Shown here: positions 1-9,588 of the stretch, one piece after another | Layout of the letters: each line of letters opens with the position of its first letter | Position numbering within the stretch: the stretch's first letter is position 1 | Origin: Candidatus Nomurabacteria bacterium | Lineage (GTDB): Bacteria > Patescibacteriota > Minisyncoccia > Phycocordibacterales > SBAW01 | Assembly (NCBI GenBank): GCA_943349675.1 | Contig: CALQZN010000004.1 | Location: 1 to 30,085 of the forward strand | Length of the DNA stretch: 30,085 nt | Reading direction: 5' to 3' | The notes under the pieces: model-generated | Seen by the model: the letters and a program-made list of their open reading frames with translations, nothing else | What the model was told of the DNA's origin: nothing | Databases searched by the model: none | Program-made: the position numbers and the translations under genes

Positions 1-7
1 TTGCCAT
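1..7 (-). CDS. first codons of a gene cut by the window edge
   Basis: On the minus strand an ATG (positions 7-5) is followed by GCA and then the window ends. A TATACT -10 box at 21-16 lies 8 nt upstream of this ATG, the same geometry as at most core genes of this window. The gene follows dnaG in the same direction. In many bacteria that neighbour is rpoD (primary sigma factor), but two codons cannot show this. Confidence 0.35.
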
Positions 8-56
8 TTGTGGGCAGTATACCTCAAGAGTAGCTAAAAATAAAGGGCGAAGAACT

Positions 57-1682
57 TTAGAGAAACCTCCGCCTCAACTTCTCCTTCGACACAAAACTCT
101 CTATGTTTCCAAGTAGGTCATCAGCAATAACCTCCGCTGTTGAGTGTTCCCCCACTTCTCTTTCAAAATCAAAACGTAGTCGCTCTGCCTGGTCAACCAA
201 TATTGTTTGTATTTCTGCGAGCCGATCTGCTCCAAAGAGTTCAAGTAGCCGTTGCCTTTGTGGAGAGGCCTCGTCAAAATAAAAAAACAACATCCCCACT
301 TTGCGCTCTATGGGCGTTGCCACAAGCGCCTGGGGTACGTGAGTAGACACCATGTCTTCTGTATTCGGCAATACAGGGCGTTTAGCTACTTCAGCACGTA
401 CTGCCTCTTCTGGTACACGCAAACGCTCAGCAACGATACGGATAAAGTGTGCCTGGTCTATTCTGCTTTGGAGCGCTGCAATAAGCGGCAACACCTGGGC
501 TTCTATCACTTTTTTATATACTCGCTCGTCACCTTGCCTACCTTGTGGCAAAGTTGCTCGCAAAACGTCAAGGAAAAACTCTATAGCTGTCTTTGACTGA
601 CGCACCGCCACTCGCAGCGCCTCAGGGTCTTCTTTTGCAATATCTGCAGGATCCTTCCCTTCAGGGAACGTAGGGATTTTTACATCAAACCCTGCAGCAA
701 ACGCCATCGCTGTGCTTTTGAGCCCCGAGCGCAGGCCAGCTTGGTCTGCATCGAGCGCCAACACCAACCGTTTAGACAAACGCCCTAGCAGTGCTATGTG
801 GTCTTGAGTAAGCGCCGTACCCGAGAGCGCCACAGTAAAAGGCAGTCCGCTTTGGTGTGCAAGAACTAAGTCAAATTGCCCCTCTACAAGCAGCATACAA
901 TCTGCTTTGCGGATAGCATTTTTTGCCTTATCGAACCCGTATAGTATTTTTGATTTTTTAAAGAGTTCAGTTTCTGGACTGTTGACGTACTTTGCAGGCT
1001 CGCCTTCTTCTCGGGACCCTTCTACTTTTTCAAAATAACGGCCGGAGAATGCAATTACCCTGCCCAATGGGTCACAAATAGGAAACATGATACGCCCACG
1101 AAATCGGTCATAAATGTCACCAGGCTTTTTTTCAGACCGAGCAGCCAAACCCGCCTCCACTATTTCGTCTTTAGAAAAGCCGAGTGTAGCCAAGTACTCA
1201 GACACAGCATGCCACGTTGCTGGCGCGTACCCCAAGCGCCATATTTTTTTACTTTCCTCGTGTACGCCGCGCTTTGTAAGATACTCTTGCACGTCAGGCC
1301 GAGCGGCAAGGGTTGACTCAAAAAATGCAGTTGCAGCTTCGCACGCTTCGCGCAATCGCTCTTCTTTGTCTTTATCAACACTCTCGACTGGCCCTTTGTA
1401 CTGTTTGAGCACCACACCAGCGCGCTCGGCTAATTGCTTTAAAGCAGTTGGGAAGTCAATACTTTCCATTTTTTGCACAAACGAAAATACATCTCCCCGC
1501 TCGCCGCAGCCAAAACATATGTACGTACCTCGCTCAGGACTGACATGGAACGATGGAGTCTTTTCTTTATGGAATGGGCAGCGGGCAGTAAACGTACGTC
1601 CTGCTTTGTGCAGCTGCACATATTGCCCCAACACCTCCGTGATATTGAGCTTGTCTTTAATTTCCTGCACCTGAGAGTCCAT
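57..1682 (-). CDS. dnaG: DNA primase DnaG
   Basis: Makes the RNA primers for the replication fork. The 541-aa product has the N-terminal CHC2 zinc-binding domain with ligands C35, H38, C56 and C59, then the primase core and a TOPRIM fold with the acidic motif LLVEGQFD near residue 268 and the LALDADQAG motif for metal binding. It is shorter than E. coli DnaG (about 580 aa) and its C-terminal helicase-binding region is diverged. The ATG is preceded by AGGGGAT, a plausible Shine-Dalgarno site, but a TAGAAT -10 box at 1697-1692 lies only 9 nt from the ATG, so the leader would be about 2 nt if that promoter is used. It lies downstream of rpoBC, separated by an intrinsic terminator, so it needs its own promoter. 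Identification is secure. Confidence 0.97.
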   Translation of the reverse strand: MDSQVQEIKDKLNITEVLGQYVQLHKAGRTFTARCPFHKEKTPSFHVSPERGTYICFGCGERGDVFSFVQKMESIDFPTALKQLAERAGVVLKQYKGPVESVDKDKEERLREACEAATAFFESTLAARPDVQEYLTKRGVHEESKKIWRLGYAPATWHAVSEYLATLGFSKDEIVEAGLAARSEKKPGDIYDRFRGRIMFPICDPLGRVIAFSGRYFEKVEGSREEGEPAKYVNSPETELFKKSKILYGFDKAKNAIRKADCMLLVEGQFDLVLAHQSGLPFTVALSGTALTQDHIALLGRLSKRLVLALDADQAGLRSGLKSTAMAFAAGFDVKIPTFPEGKDPADIAKEDPEALRVAVRQSKTAIEFFLDVLRATLPQGRQGDERVYKKVIEAQVLPLIAALQSRIDQAHFIRIVAERLRVPEEAVRAEVAKRPVLPNTEDMVSTHVPQALVATPIERKVGMLFFYFDEASPQRQRLLELFGADRLAEIQTILVDQAERLRFDFEREVGEHSTAEVIADDLLGNIESFVSKEKLRRRFL

Positions 1683-1691
1683 ATATCCCCT

Positions 1692-1697
1692 ATTCTA
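1692..1697 (-). promoter_or_regulatory. dnaG -10 box
   Basis: TAGAAT on the minus strand, 9 nt before the dnaG ATG and just downstream of the rpoBC terminator. No good -35 box is visible. Confidence 0.4.
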
Positions 1698-1721
1698 GCG
1701 GTTTTCAGCCTTATTGCACAC

Positions 1722-1755
1722 AAAAATCCCCGAAGATGAGTCTTCGGGGATTTTT
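1722..1755 (-). terminator. intrinsic terminator after rpoBC
   Basis: A perfect 15-bp inverted repeat (1722-1736 with 1741-1755) closed by a 4-nt loop, with five A/T pairs at its base that give a U-tract on either strand. It lies 24 nt beyond the rpoBC stop and ahead of dnaG. Confidence 0.9.
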
Positions 1756-1778
1756 GCTAAAAACTATACTTTTGAACT

Positions 1779-4700
1779 TTAGATAACCTCAGACTCTACC
1801 ACCTCGGGAGCTGCGGCATACTTGTTGACCAAACGCTCTTTGGGAGAGCCTTTGAAGCCCGTACCTGCTGGGATAAGCCGGCCGATAATAACGTTCTCCT
1901 TCAATCCTTCGAGGCGGTCTACACTGCCATACATTGCTGCTTTGATGAGCATACGTGTGGTGTTTTGGAAGGACGCTGCAGAGAGGAAGCTCTGGCGAGA
2001 AAGCGAAACATCCAGAATTCCCATGACAAGCGGTTCGCTCTTTGCAGGCTCGCCGCCGTCTTGCACAGCCTTCTCGCTTGCGTCGCGCAAATCACTTTCA
2101 CTCGTGACATCCCCTGTCGAGTACTCCGTACTACCTTGGTCGGTCACGCGAACACGAGAGAACATTTGGCGCACAATAGTTTCCAAGTGTTTGGCCGAGA
2201 TCGAAGCACCCTGGAGTTCATAGATTTTTACCACCTCCGAGATCAGGTACTCTTGCGCGCGCTCTTTGCCCGCGTATTTGAAGAGGTCAGAGAGGTCCGC
2301 AGAACCATCGGTCAACAACTGACCTTTTGTGATACGCTCCCCAACTTTCACAAGTAGGATACGGCGGAAGTTTACATCATACTCAAGAGTCTCTTTTTTA
2401 CTCTTACCACGGTACTCGAGGTCTGGAGTCACCACCAATACTTTTTCTTTACCTTCATCACGGATCTCAAGCACCTCGCCTGAGACTGTGGCCACAATGG
2501 CTGGGTTGCGAGGCATACGACGCTCGAAGATTTCTTCAACGCGAGGCAAACCTTGCGTAATGTCACCGCCCACAGATGCTGCACCGCCGGCGTGGAAGGT
2601 ACGCATAGTCAACTGTGTTCCTGGCTCACCGATTGCTTGTGCTGCAACAGTGCCTACTGCCTCGCCAAGCGCTACTGGTTTAGTGGTGCCAAGGTCTGCG
2701 CCGTAGCAGCGGACACAAATACCCCTGCCTGCGCGACACCCAATAGGAGAGCGTACATAGACTGAAGGCACGCCCATCTCTTCAATATGTTTCGCATCTG
2801 TTCCTGTCACAAAGTGGCCTTTTTTGTAGACAACTTTACCGTCCTCTTCTACATCTGCTGCCAAGTAACGGCCTGTGATGTTTTGTGCCAAGAACGTACC
2901 GATACCCGATGCGCTTTCGCGTTTGATGGTCAAACCTTCTTTAGTGCCACAGTCTTCGTGCGCAATAACCACGTCCTGTGCAACATCGAAGAGTCGGCGT
3001 GTGAGGTATCCTGCTTTTGCAGTGTTGAGCGCAGTGTCAGAGAGTCCTTTGCGAGAACCGTGTGTGGTGATGAAGTACTCGAGTGGAGTCAAACCTTCTT
3101 TCATCGACTTGGTAATTGGGAACTCAATTGCCTCCCCGGTAGGCGACGCAATGAGACCTTTCATACCCGCCATCTGGGTTACTTGACCAATAGAGCCGCG
3201 AGCACCAGAGGTCACCATGTCTGACACCGACCCGTTTACAGGAAGTGTTGCTGGCATCAATTTTTCTACCTGTGCCTTAGCGTCGTGCCATACTTCGATG
3301 TTCATGCGGTAACGTTCCTCTTCTGAAAGCAATCCATCTTGCCAGTGTTTGACCACCTGTGCGGATTTTGCTTCTGCCGCTTCGACAATGTCGTTTTTCT
3401 CTTTTGGTACACGGATGTCGTCGAGCGACCATGTGATACCGGACTGAGTAACATACCGGAAGCCGAAGTTCTTTATGCGGTCCAAAATCTCTGGGATCTT
3501 GTCCAGCCCATAGCGAGCAATCAGGTCATCTATAAGTTTTGAGAGCGCTTTTTTGTCGATACTGTGGTTGATGAATGGGTAGTCAGCCGGGAAGACAGTG
3601 TTGAAGAGGAGTCGGCCAACTGTCGTTTCGAAGATTTGTCCACCAAACGCAGCATATTTTTCTTTTTCTGATGGCATGACCTTTACCTTTGCTTGGAAGC
3701 CCACGTGGCCATAGTCGTATGCCAAGATGGCACTGTTTGGGTTTGGAAACGCCATCCCCTCACCTTTTGCACCAACAACCTCTTTGGTCATCCAGTACGT
3801 GCCAAGCAAAATGTCGAGCAATTTAGTTGCAACCACCGGCTCTGAGTTACCAGGCTTCAAGATGTTTTTGGTTGCAGACATAATCTCACGCGCCTCGGTC
3901 TGAGCTTCTGGCGAGAGCGGCACGTGCACGGCCATTTGGTCACCGTCGAAGTCTGCGTTAAACGCTGGGCAAACAAGTGGGTGCAGTTGGATAGCGTTAC
4001 CCTCGATCAAGATTGGCTGGAAAGCCTGGATACCGAGGCGGTGCAAGGTTGGTGCGCGGTTAAGCAGCACGTATTTGTCGCGGATAACATCTTCAAGTAT
4101 TGCCCATACCTCTGGCACTCCTTCGTCTATAAGACGGCCAGCACCGCGGATGTTGTACGCAAGTTCTTTTTCGAGCAATTTACCGATAACAAAGGGTCGG
4201 AAGAGTTCCAGCGCCATATGCTTAGGCAAACCACACTGATTGAGTTTAAGCTCTGGACCCACAACAATAACCGAGCGACCAGAGTAGTCGACACGCTTAC
4301 CAAGCAAGTTCTGGCGGAAGAGGCCGTGCTTGCCTTTGAGATTGTCAGAGAGTGATTTGAGCGGACGTGTGCGAGCTTGAGTCGTTGCAGAAAACGCTGC
4401 ACCACCGTGGCGGATAGAGTTGTCGACAAGCGCGTCGATTGCCTCTTGGAGGATGCGCTTCTCGTTGCGGAGGATAACATCCGGCGCCTGGATCTCGAGC
4501 AATTTCTTGAGACGGTTGTTGCGGTTTATAACACGGCGGTAGAGGTCGTTGACGTCTGACGTCGCATGGCGACCGCCGTCGAGCGCAACCATAGGACGCA
4601 GGCCTGGTGGGATAACGGGGATGCGGGTCAAGAACATCCACTCAGGGCGTACATTTGCGCGGATCATACCGCGCAGTATCGAGAGGCGCTTACCAAACTT

Positions 4701-7700
4701 CTCGCGGTCAGCAGCGCCAGCTTTTACAAGAGCAGCTTCGGTGTTTTCGGCCATCTCTTTGAGGTTGAGTTTTTTGCACAGGTCGTACATAGCCTCTGCG
4801 CCGATACCCGCTTCAAACATTGCGCCGTACTTGATTACATACCGATGGTATTTTGGCTCATCGAGCACTGCGCCTACAAAGATAGACTCAATGTCGTGCT
4901 TTGCCTCAAGGAAGAGCTCTTTCATTTTATCCTTCGACTTTTCGTCCTGAAGGTTTTTGAGTTTTTGTTTATATTCACTTTCGAGCTCGCCCATAATGCG
5001 CTCTTTTTCTGCCTTGTGTACCTGTGTCACAATATAGCCAGCAAAGTAGACCACCTTCTCGAGGTCTCCGCCTGAGATGCCAAGCACCATAGAAAGACGC
5101 GATGGAATTGCACGGAGGAACCATACGTGCGCAACTGGCACTGCCAAGTCGACGTGGCCCATGCGCTCGCGACGCACTATTGCACGAGTAATTTCAACAC
5201 CACATTTTTCACACACAATGCCTTTGTAGCGGATACCACGATACTTACCGCAGTAACATTCGTAGTCGCGCTCTGGTCCGAAGATCTTTTCGTCAAAGAG
5301 TGAGTTTTTCTCTGGACGTTGAGTACGGTAGTTAATTGTTTCTGGTTTTGTCACTTCGCCATGTGACCATTCGAGGATTTTCTCTGGTGATGCTGGGCGG
5401 ATGCGCACCGCGTCAAAGTCAGAGACTTCTGACCCTGGACCTTTGCGTGCGCCCATGGGCTGACCACCGCGCATAAGCTCAACGTCGAGTGCCAAACCGC
5501 GGAGGGTATGCAGAAGTACGTTAAACGACGCAGGTGCATAGTGGTGGCTAATGCGCTCGCCGCGGACGATGGAGTCAAATGCAGCGGAGCGGCCCATAAT
5601 ATCGTCGGACTTAATGGTGAGCATTTCGCGGAGTGTGTAGGCAGCACCATAGCCAAGGAGCGCCCACACTTCCATTTCTCCAAAACGCTGACCGCCACCT
5701 TGCGCCTTACCACCAAGCGGCTGCTGGGTAATAAGAGAGTAGGGCCCAATAGAGCGCATGTGGATTTTATCTTCCACCATGTGATGGAGTTTGAGGATAT
5801 ACATGTAGCCCACCGAGATGTCTTGCTCAAACTGCTCACCAGTGCGGCCATCATAGAGCTTCATCTTGCCGCTTTCGTTAAAGCCGGCTTTTTTAAGCTC
5901 CTCCCGGATTTCAATTTCAGTAGCACCTGCAAATGGAGGGCAGATTGCTTGGTAGTTAAGGCTGTTTGCAGCAAGTCCCAAGTGGAGCTCGAGGATTTGC
6001 CCTAGGTTCATACGACTTGGCACACCAAGTGGAGTCAAAATAACGTCCACAGGGCGTCCATCTTCCATGTACGGCATATCCTCTTCAGGCAAAATACGTG
6101 AGATAACACCTTTGTTACCATGGCGACCGGCTAGTTTGTCACCCACCGACACCGTGCGGAGCTGCGCGATTTCGATATGAATACGCTTGATGATGCCGCT
6201 TTCGAGCTGGTGACCTGCTTCTCGTGAGAACACTTTGACACCAATAATGCGGCCACGCTTGCCGTTTTCCATCCGAAGGGATGAGTCCTTAACGTCGCGC
6301 GCTTTGTCACCAAAGATACTGCGGAGCAAGCGCTCTTCTGGGGTCAACTGTGTTTCGCCTTTTGGTGTAATTTTACCTACCAAAATGTCGCCAGGACGTA
6401 CCTCTGACCCTGTGCGGATAATGCCATCCTCGTCGAGGTTACGGAGCTTTGCTTCAGATACGTTAGGGATGTCATGAGTTGTCTCTTCAGGCCCAAGTTT
6501 GGTGTCGCGGACGTTGCAGACAAACTCTTCTATATGGATAGAAGCGAATTTAGAATTTTTTACAAGACGCTCAGAGATGATGATTGCGTCTTCGTAGTTT
6601 GCGCCTGACCAACACATAAACGCCACAAGTGCGTTTTGTCCGAGCGCCAACTGGCCTTGGTCGGAGGTTGAAGTATCGGCAAGGAGGTCGCCTTTTTTGA
6701 CTTTGGTACCCACAGACACTGCTGGGCGGCCATGGAGCGCAGTAAAGCCGTTAGTGCGAACAAAGTTTACAATTGGATATTCTACTTCCTTCCCTTTTTC
6801 GTTTTTGACTTTAATGCGCTTACCATCTGCCTGTGTCACTATGCCCGCCTCTTTTGCGATAATCAAACGGCCAGTGTCGCGCGCTGCACGCTCTTCCATA
6901 CCGGTTGCCACAAGTGGAGCCTCAGGAACAATGCAGGGGGTTGCTTGTTTTTGCATGTTCGAACCCATGAGCGCACGGTTTGCGTCGTCGTGCTCGAGGA
7001 AGGGGATCATCGATGTTGCGATAGAAAATGGTTGCGCTGGGTCGACATCAATGTAGTTAACATCTTTGCGCGGTACGCGAGTTGGCGAACCGTTAAGGCG
7101 CACTTCCACCATGTCTTCGACAATCTTACCGTCGTCGGCAACTTTTGTTGCGCCATGGGCCACAATTTGTTTCTCCTCTTCGGCTGCATTTAGGTACACA
7201 ACTTCGCCCGTTACGTGGCCGTTAGTTACCCGGACGTATGGTGTTTCGATCATGCCAAACTCGTTGAGCCGTGCAAAGGTCGCAAGACGCAAAATAAGAC
7301 CGATATTAGGGCCTTCAGGGGTGTGAATTGGGCATAGGCGGCCGTAGTGGCTGGGGTGCACGTCGCGCACTTCAAAGCCGGCGCGCTCGCGGGTCAAACC
7401 ACCCGGACCCAGTGCTGAAAGCGTGCGCAAGTGCTCGAGCTCAGTCAATGCATTTTCTTGCTGCATGAACTGGGAAAGCTGGTTGGTGGTGAAAAATTCT
7501 TTAATACGTGCCTGCAGTGGACGCGGGTTAACAAACTGCTGTGGCATAGTTGCATCGGTGTCGATGGTCGACATGCGGTCTTGGATGTTGCGCTTCATGT
7601 GTGTCAAACCCACACGGAGGCGTTGCTGAAGCATTTCACCCACATAGCGCACGCGGCGACTGCCCAAATGGTCGATGTTGTCTTCCATTGCCTCTGGGTC

Positions 7701-8612
7701 ATTCTCGAGTTTGAGTACATGGTCAAAGACAATAACCAAATCTTCCAGTGAGAGTGTTTTGCGGGTCAAGTCTTTTTCGTCGAGTGACTTTTCAAACCGC
7801 TGGTTAAAGCGGTAGCGACCAACACGAGAAAGGTCGTAACGGTCTTCACTAAAAATAGAGTCGATATATTCGCGAGCGTTTGCAGCCGTTGCCAAATCAC
7901 CATCGCGCAAGCGTTTGTGGATTTCGATATACGCATCTTCTACTGTTTTTGCTGGATCTTTTTCAAGCGCAGACTCAATCCACTCTTTACCCAAAGGGGA
8001 ATCTGCAAAGAGAGCTTTTATTTGTGCGTCAGTATGTGCACCAAGTACCCGAAGGAGTGATATTGCAGGGAATTTGCGCTTGCGGTCAATGCGTACCTGG
8101 AGTTGACCGTCAGCATCTGCCTCTATTTCTATCCACGCACCGCGCGCTGGGATAACTTTGGCACCGAAGTGGCGCTTACCCTTAACCTCGTCAGAAGTAA
8201 AAAATACACCATACGAGCGTGCAAGCTGTGGAACGATAACGCGCTCAACACCGTTTATCACAAACGTGCCGTGCTCGGTCATCAATGGAAAATCCGCAAG
8301 AAAGATCTCTTGCTCTTTTTCGGTCCCTTGCGCTTTGTTTTTGAGTTTGACTATTGCGCGAAGCGGAATGTCGAGTGACATCTTTTGTGCCTTTGCATAG
8401 TGCTCGTCAAATTTTGGCTCGCCCAACTCGATTTTTACGAACTCAAGATCAAATTTTTTGCCCGAGTAGTCTTTTATTGGCGTAAACTCTTTAAAAATTT
8501 CCCTCACCCCCTCTTTAAGAAGAAGGCTGTAGGAGTCTACCTGGGCGGCAACGAGGTTTGGGGTCTCTACACGCGGGGTACGATAGCGACTGAAAAACTT
8601 TTGATCACGCAT
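1779..8612 (-). CDS. rpoBC: fused RNA polymerase beta-beta' subunit (RpoB-RpoC)
   Basis: A single uninterrupted 2277-aa ORF holds both large RNA polymerase subunits. Residues 1 to about 1050 are RpoB (RLCPIHTPEGPNIGLI near 430; GDKLAGRHGNKGVIS near 825). A short Gly/Arg-rich linker (about 1050-1063) leads straight into RpoC at SDFDAVRIRPASPEKILEW, which is the usual beta' N-terminus without its own Met. RpoC shows the N-terminal zinc site (CYCG and CEKC), the catalytic NADFDGDQMAVH near 1550, the trigger loop AAQAIGEPGTQLTMRTFH near 1990 and the second zinc site (a Cys before the CRAGRGICVRC cluster). Both halves are compact relative to E. coli (1342 and 1407 aa). Fused rpoBC is known in Helicobacter and Wolbachia relatives. 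No Shine-Dalgarno site or clear -10 box is seen before the ATG. The gene ends at a strong terminator. Confidence 0.97.
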   Translation of the reverse strand: MRDQKFFSRYRTPRVETPNLVAAQVDSYSLLLKEGVREIFKEFTPIKDYSGKKFDLEFVKIELGEPKFDEHYAKAQKMSLDIPLRAIVKLKNKAQGTEKEQEIFLADFPLMTEHGTFVINGVERVIVPQLARSYGVFFTSDEVKGKRHFGAKVIPARGAWIEIEADADGQLQVRIDRKRKFPAISLLRVLGAHTDAQIKALFADSPLGKEWIESALEKDPAKTVEDAYIEIHKRLRDGDLATAANAREYIDSIFSEDRYDLSRVGRYRFNQRFEKSLDEKDLTRKTLSLEDLVIVFDHVLKLENDPEAMEDNIDHLGSRRVRYVGEMLQQRLRVGLTHMKRNIQDRMSTIDTDATMPQQFVNPRPLQARIKEFFTTNQLSQFMQQENALTELEHLRTLSALGPGGLTRERAGFEVRDVHPSHYGRLCPIHTPEGPNIGLILRLATFARLNEFGMIETPYVRVTNGHVTGEVVYLNAAEEEKQIVAHGATKVADDGKIVEDMVEVRLNGSPTRVPRKDVNYIDVDPAQPFSIATSMIPFLEHDDANRALMGSNMQKQATPCIVPEAPLVATGMEERAARDTGRLIIAKEAGIVTQADGKRIKVKNEKGKEVEYPIVNFVRTNGFTALHGRPAVSVGTKVKKGDLLADTSTSDQGQLALGQNALVAFMCWSGANYEDAIIISERLVKNSKFASIHIEEFVCNVRDTKLGPEETTHDIPNVSEAKLRNLDEDGIIRTGSEVRPGDILVGKITPKGETQLTPEERLLRSIFGDKARDVKDSSLRMENGKRGRIIGVKVFSREAGHQLESGIIKRIHIEIAQLRTVSVGDKLAGRHGNKGVISRILPEEDMPYMEDGRPVDVILTPLGVPSRMNLGQILELHLGLAANSLNYQAICPPFAGATEIEIREELKKAGFNESGKMKLYDGRTGEQFEQDISVGYMYILKLHHMVEDKIHMRSIGPYSLITQQPLGGKAQGGGQRFGEMEVWALLGYGAAYTLREMLTIKSDDIMGRSAAFDSIVRGERISHHYAPASFNVLLHTLRGLALDVELMRGGQPMGARKGPGSEVSDFDAVRIRPASPEKILEWSHGEVTKPETINYRTQRPEKNSLFDEKIFGPERDYECYCGKYRGIRYKGIVCEKCGVEITRAIVRRERMGHVDLAVPVAHVWFLRAIPSRLSMVLGISGGDLEKVVYFAGYIVTQVHKAEKERIMGELESEYKQKLKNLQDEKSKDKMKELFLEAKHDIESIFVGAVLDEPKYHRYVIKYGAMFEAGIGAEAMYDLCKKLNLKEMAENTEAALVKAGAADREKFGKRLSILRGMIRANVRPEWMFLTRIPVIPPGLRPMVALDGGRHATSDVNDLYRRVINRNNRLKKLLEIQAPDVILRNEKRILQEAIDALVDNSIRHGGAAFSATTQARTRPLKSLSDNLKGKHGLFRQNLLGKRVDYSGRSVIVVGPELKLNQCGLPKHMALELFRPFVIGKLLEKELAYNIRGAGRLIDEGVPEVWAILEDVIRDKYVLLNRAPTLHRLGIQAFQPILIEGNAIQLHPLVCPAFNADFDGDQMAVHVPLSPEAQTEAREIMSATKNILKPGNSEPVVATKLLDILLGTYWMTKEVVGAKGEGMAFPNPNSAILAYDYGHVGFQAKVKVMPSEKEKYAAFGGQIFETTVGRLLFNTVFPADYPFINHSIDKKALSKLIDDLIARYGLDKIPEILDRIKNFGFRYVTQSGITWSLDDIRVPKEKNDIVEAAEAKSAQVVKHWQDGLLSEEERYRMNIEVWHDAKAQVEKLMPATLPVNGSVSDMVTSGARGSIGQVTQMAGMKGLIASPTGEAIEFPITKSMKEGLTPLEYFITTHGSRKGLSDTALNTAKAGYLTRRLFDVAQDVVIAHEDCGTKEGLTIKRESASGIGTFLAQNITGRYLAADVEEDGKVVYKKGHFVTGTDAKHIEEMGVPSVYVRSPIGCRAGRGICVRCYGADLGTTKPVALGEAVGTVAAQAIGEPGTQLTMRTFHAGGAASVGGDITQGLPRVEEIFERRMPRNPAIVATVSGEVLEIRDEGKEKVLVVTPDLEYRGKSKKETLEYDVNFRRILLVKVGERITKGQLLTDGSADLSDLFKYAGKERAQEYLISEVVKIYELQGASISAKHLETIVRQMFSRVRVTDQGSTEYSTGDVTSESDLRDASEKAVQDGGEPAKSEPLVMGILDVSLSRQSFLSAASFQNTTRMLIKAAMYGSVDRLEGLKENVIIGRLIPAGTGFKGSPKERLVNKYAAAPEVVESEVI

Positions 8613-8737
8613 ATGAGTTTTGGGTCAAGGCCGTTAGTAATAAGTTGCTGGGAGCCGCACGTTACTAAAAAATCTTGGGAACTCACTTGCCATAAAATAA
8701 TTATGGTCAAGAGAGCTATCCACAGAGCCAAAACGCG

Positions 8738-8770
8738 AAAAAAGCGAGCGCATATACGCTCCCCCGCTCG
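8738..8770 (-). terminator. intrinsic terminator upstream of rpoBC
   Basis: On the minus strand a CGAGCG/CGCTCG stem (or the alternative GAGCG/CGCTC stem with a 6-nt loop) is followed directly by six T residues at 8743-8738. It would end the candidate small RNA and any read-through from the M23 gene. Confidence 0.6.
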
Positions 8771-8884
8771 GCCTCTGTGCCTCGCTGTAGGTGATTATTG
8801 CTAACCACTATTCAATTGTTTCGAAACTTCAGCCCGTAACTCATTCAATCCGAGAGTTGCCCCCCGAATGCCCCGCTTTGTTTC
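8738..8884 (-). ncRNA. candidate small RNA between the M23 gene and rpoBC
   Basis: A strong promoter (TTGACA-N16-TACAAT, 8919-8892) predicts a transcript starting near 8884 and ending at a hairpin plus U6 at 8770-8738, about 145 nt. No credible ORF lies inside: the longest ATG frame is 10 codons. The RNA can form several local stems: AACTC/GAGTT around an 11-nt loop, a 7-bp stem (one G-U) closed by a GCAA tetraloop, and the terminal hairpin. The segment at 8889-8874 is nearly complementary to 8746-8730, so the two ends may pair. I see no SRP RNA, tmRNA or RNase P signature. A 6S-like RNA is possible but not shown. The rest of the 312-bp gap, 8613-8737, is the rpoBC leader and shows no gene. 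Confidence 0.42.
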
Positions 8885-8891
8885 GTTTTCT

Positions 8892-8919
8892 ATTGTACTC
8901 CCCCAAGGAAAGGTGTCAA
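8892..8919 (-). promoter_or_regulatory. sigma70-type promoter downstream of the M23 gene
   Basis: Minus strand: TTGACA at 8919-8914, 16-bp spacer, TACAAT at 8897-8892. It starts 5 nt after the M23 stop codon, so it does not serve that gene. The next gene in this direction is rpoBC, but a terminator lies between. Confidence 0.6.
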
Positions 8920-8924
8920 GGAGG

Positions 8925-9581
8925 TTACCACTCTACAAAAGGGATTGGGTCCTTAAATAGCAATGAATTCTTTGTTACGTCGGCCACAAGGCCGTATCCA
9001 TCCAGCGTATCGAGCGCATTTGTTCGTATGAGCTCCTCATACAGAACACTATCAACACTCTGAAGGTGTAAATGTGGAAACCACTTACCGTTAAAAGGGG
9101 TTTTTCCTACTTTTGCAAACACTTGTCCTTGTACTAATATGTCCCCCACCTTACATATAAGATCTTCGTCAAGATGGGCGTAAATAAAGTAAAGAGGTAG
9201 GGTTGCGTGTTTTACAATAATGCGGTTTCCCCACCCCCCTTCTATTGGGTAGTCATCGTCAATACGCACAACTTCAGCATCAAAGCATGAAGCAACCTCT
9301 GTGTACTCAGGTACATTAAAATCAACTCCTAAGTGGATATATCCTCCTGTTTCGTCTAAATAACTTCCTTTCCAAAGGAAACTTCTGTCTTCCAACCATC
9401 CGCCGTATGAAAAATCCAGGTTGTATTTTTTGTGAACATTGCTGACCATTTGCTGACACGTGTCAGGGTCAAGTAATGGATTTGGGATAATAGACAGATC
9501 ATGTTCTTGAACCCACTTCTGCGCTTCAGTATCTAAATTTACGTATCCTGAAATTTTGTTTTTAAATGCAGGGAAAAGCAT
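8925..9581 (-). CDS. M23-family metallopeptidase without signal peptide
   Basis: A 218-aa protein with the M23 (LytM-type) zinc-site pattern: HLGVD gives H83 and D87, YAH gives H136, and HLH gives H170 and H172. GGWGNRIIVKH before H136 is the usual core strand of these peptidoglycan endopeptidases. The first ~80 residues are of unknown type. There is no signal peptide or membrane segment, which is odd for a cell-wall enzyme: it may act inside, be exported another way, or cut a different substrate. It is a single gene: the GNAT terminator lies upstream and a new promoter starts right after it. A TACACT -10 box lies exactly 7 nt before the ATG, so the mRNA is probably leaderless. Family assignment is firm; the role is not known. 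Confidence 0.85.
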   Translation of the reverse strand: MLFPAFKNKISGYVNLDTEAQKWVQEHDLSIIPNPLLDPDTCQQMVSNVHKKYNLDFSYGGWLEDRSFLWKGSYLDETGGYIHLGVDFNVPEYTEVASCFDAEVVRIDDDYPIEGGWGNRIIVKHATLPLYFIYAHLDEDLICKVGDILVQGQVFAKVGKTPFNGKWFPHLHLQSVDSVLYEELIRTNALDTLDGYGLVADVTKNSLLFKDPIPFVEW

Positions 9582-9588
9582 GGTGCCA

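Noticed and set aside
8385..8804. Plus-strand open frame across the start of rpoBC
   Set aside because: Antisense to rpoBC and its leader, no ribosome site, no domain; it also runs over the minus-strand terminator.
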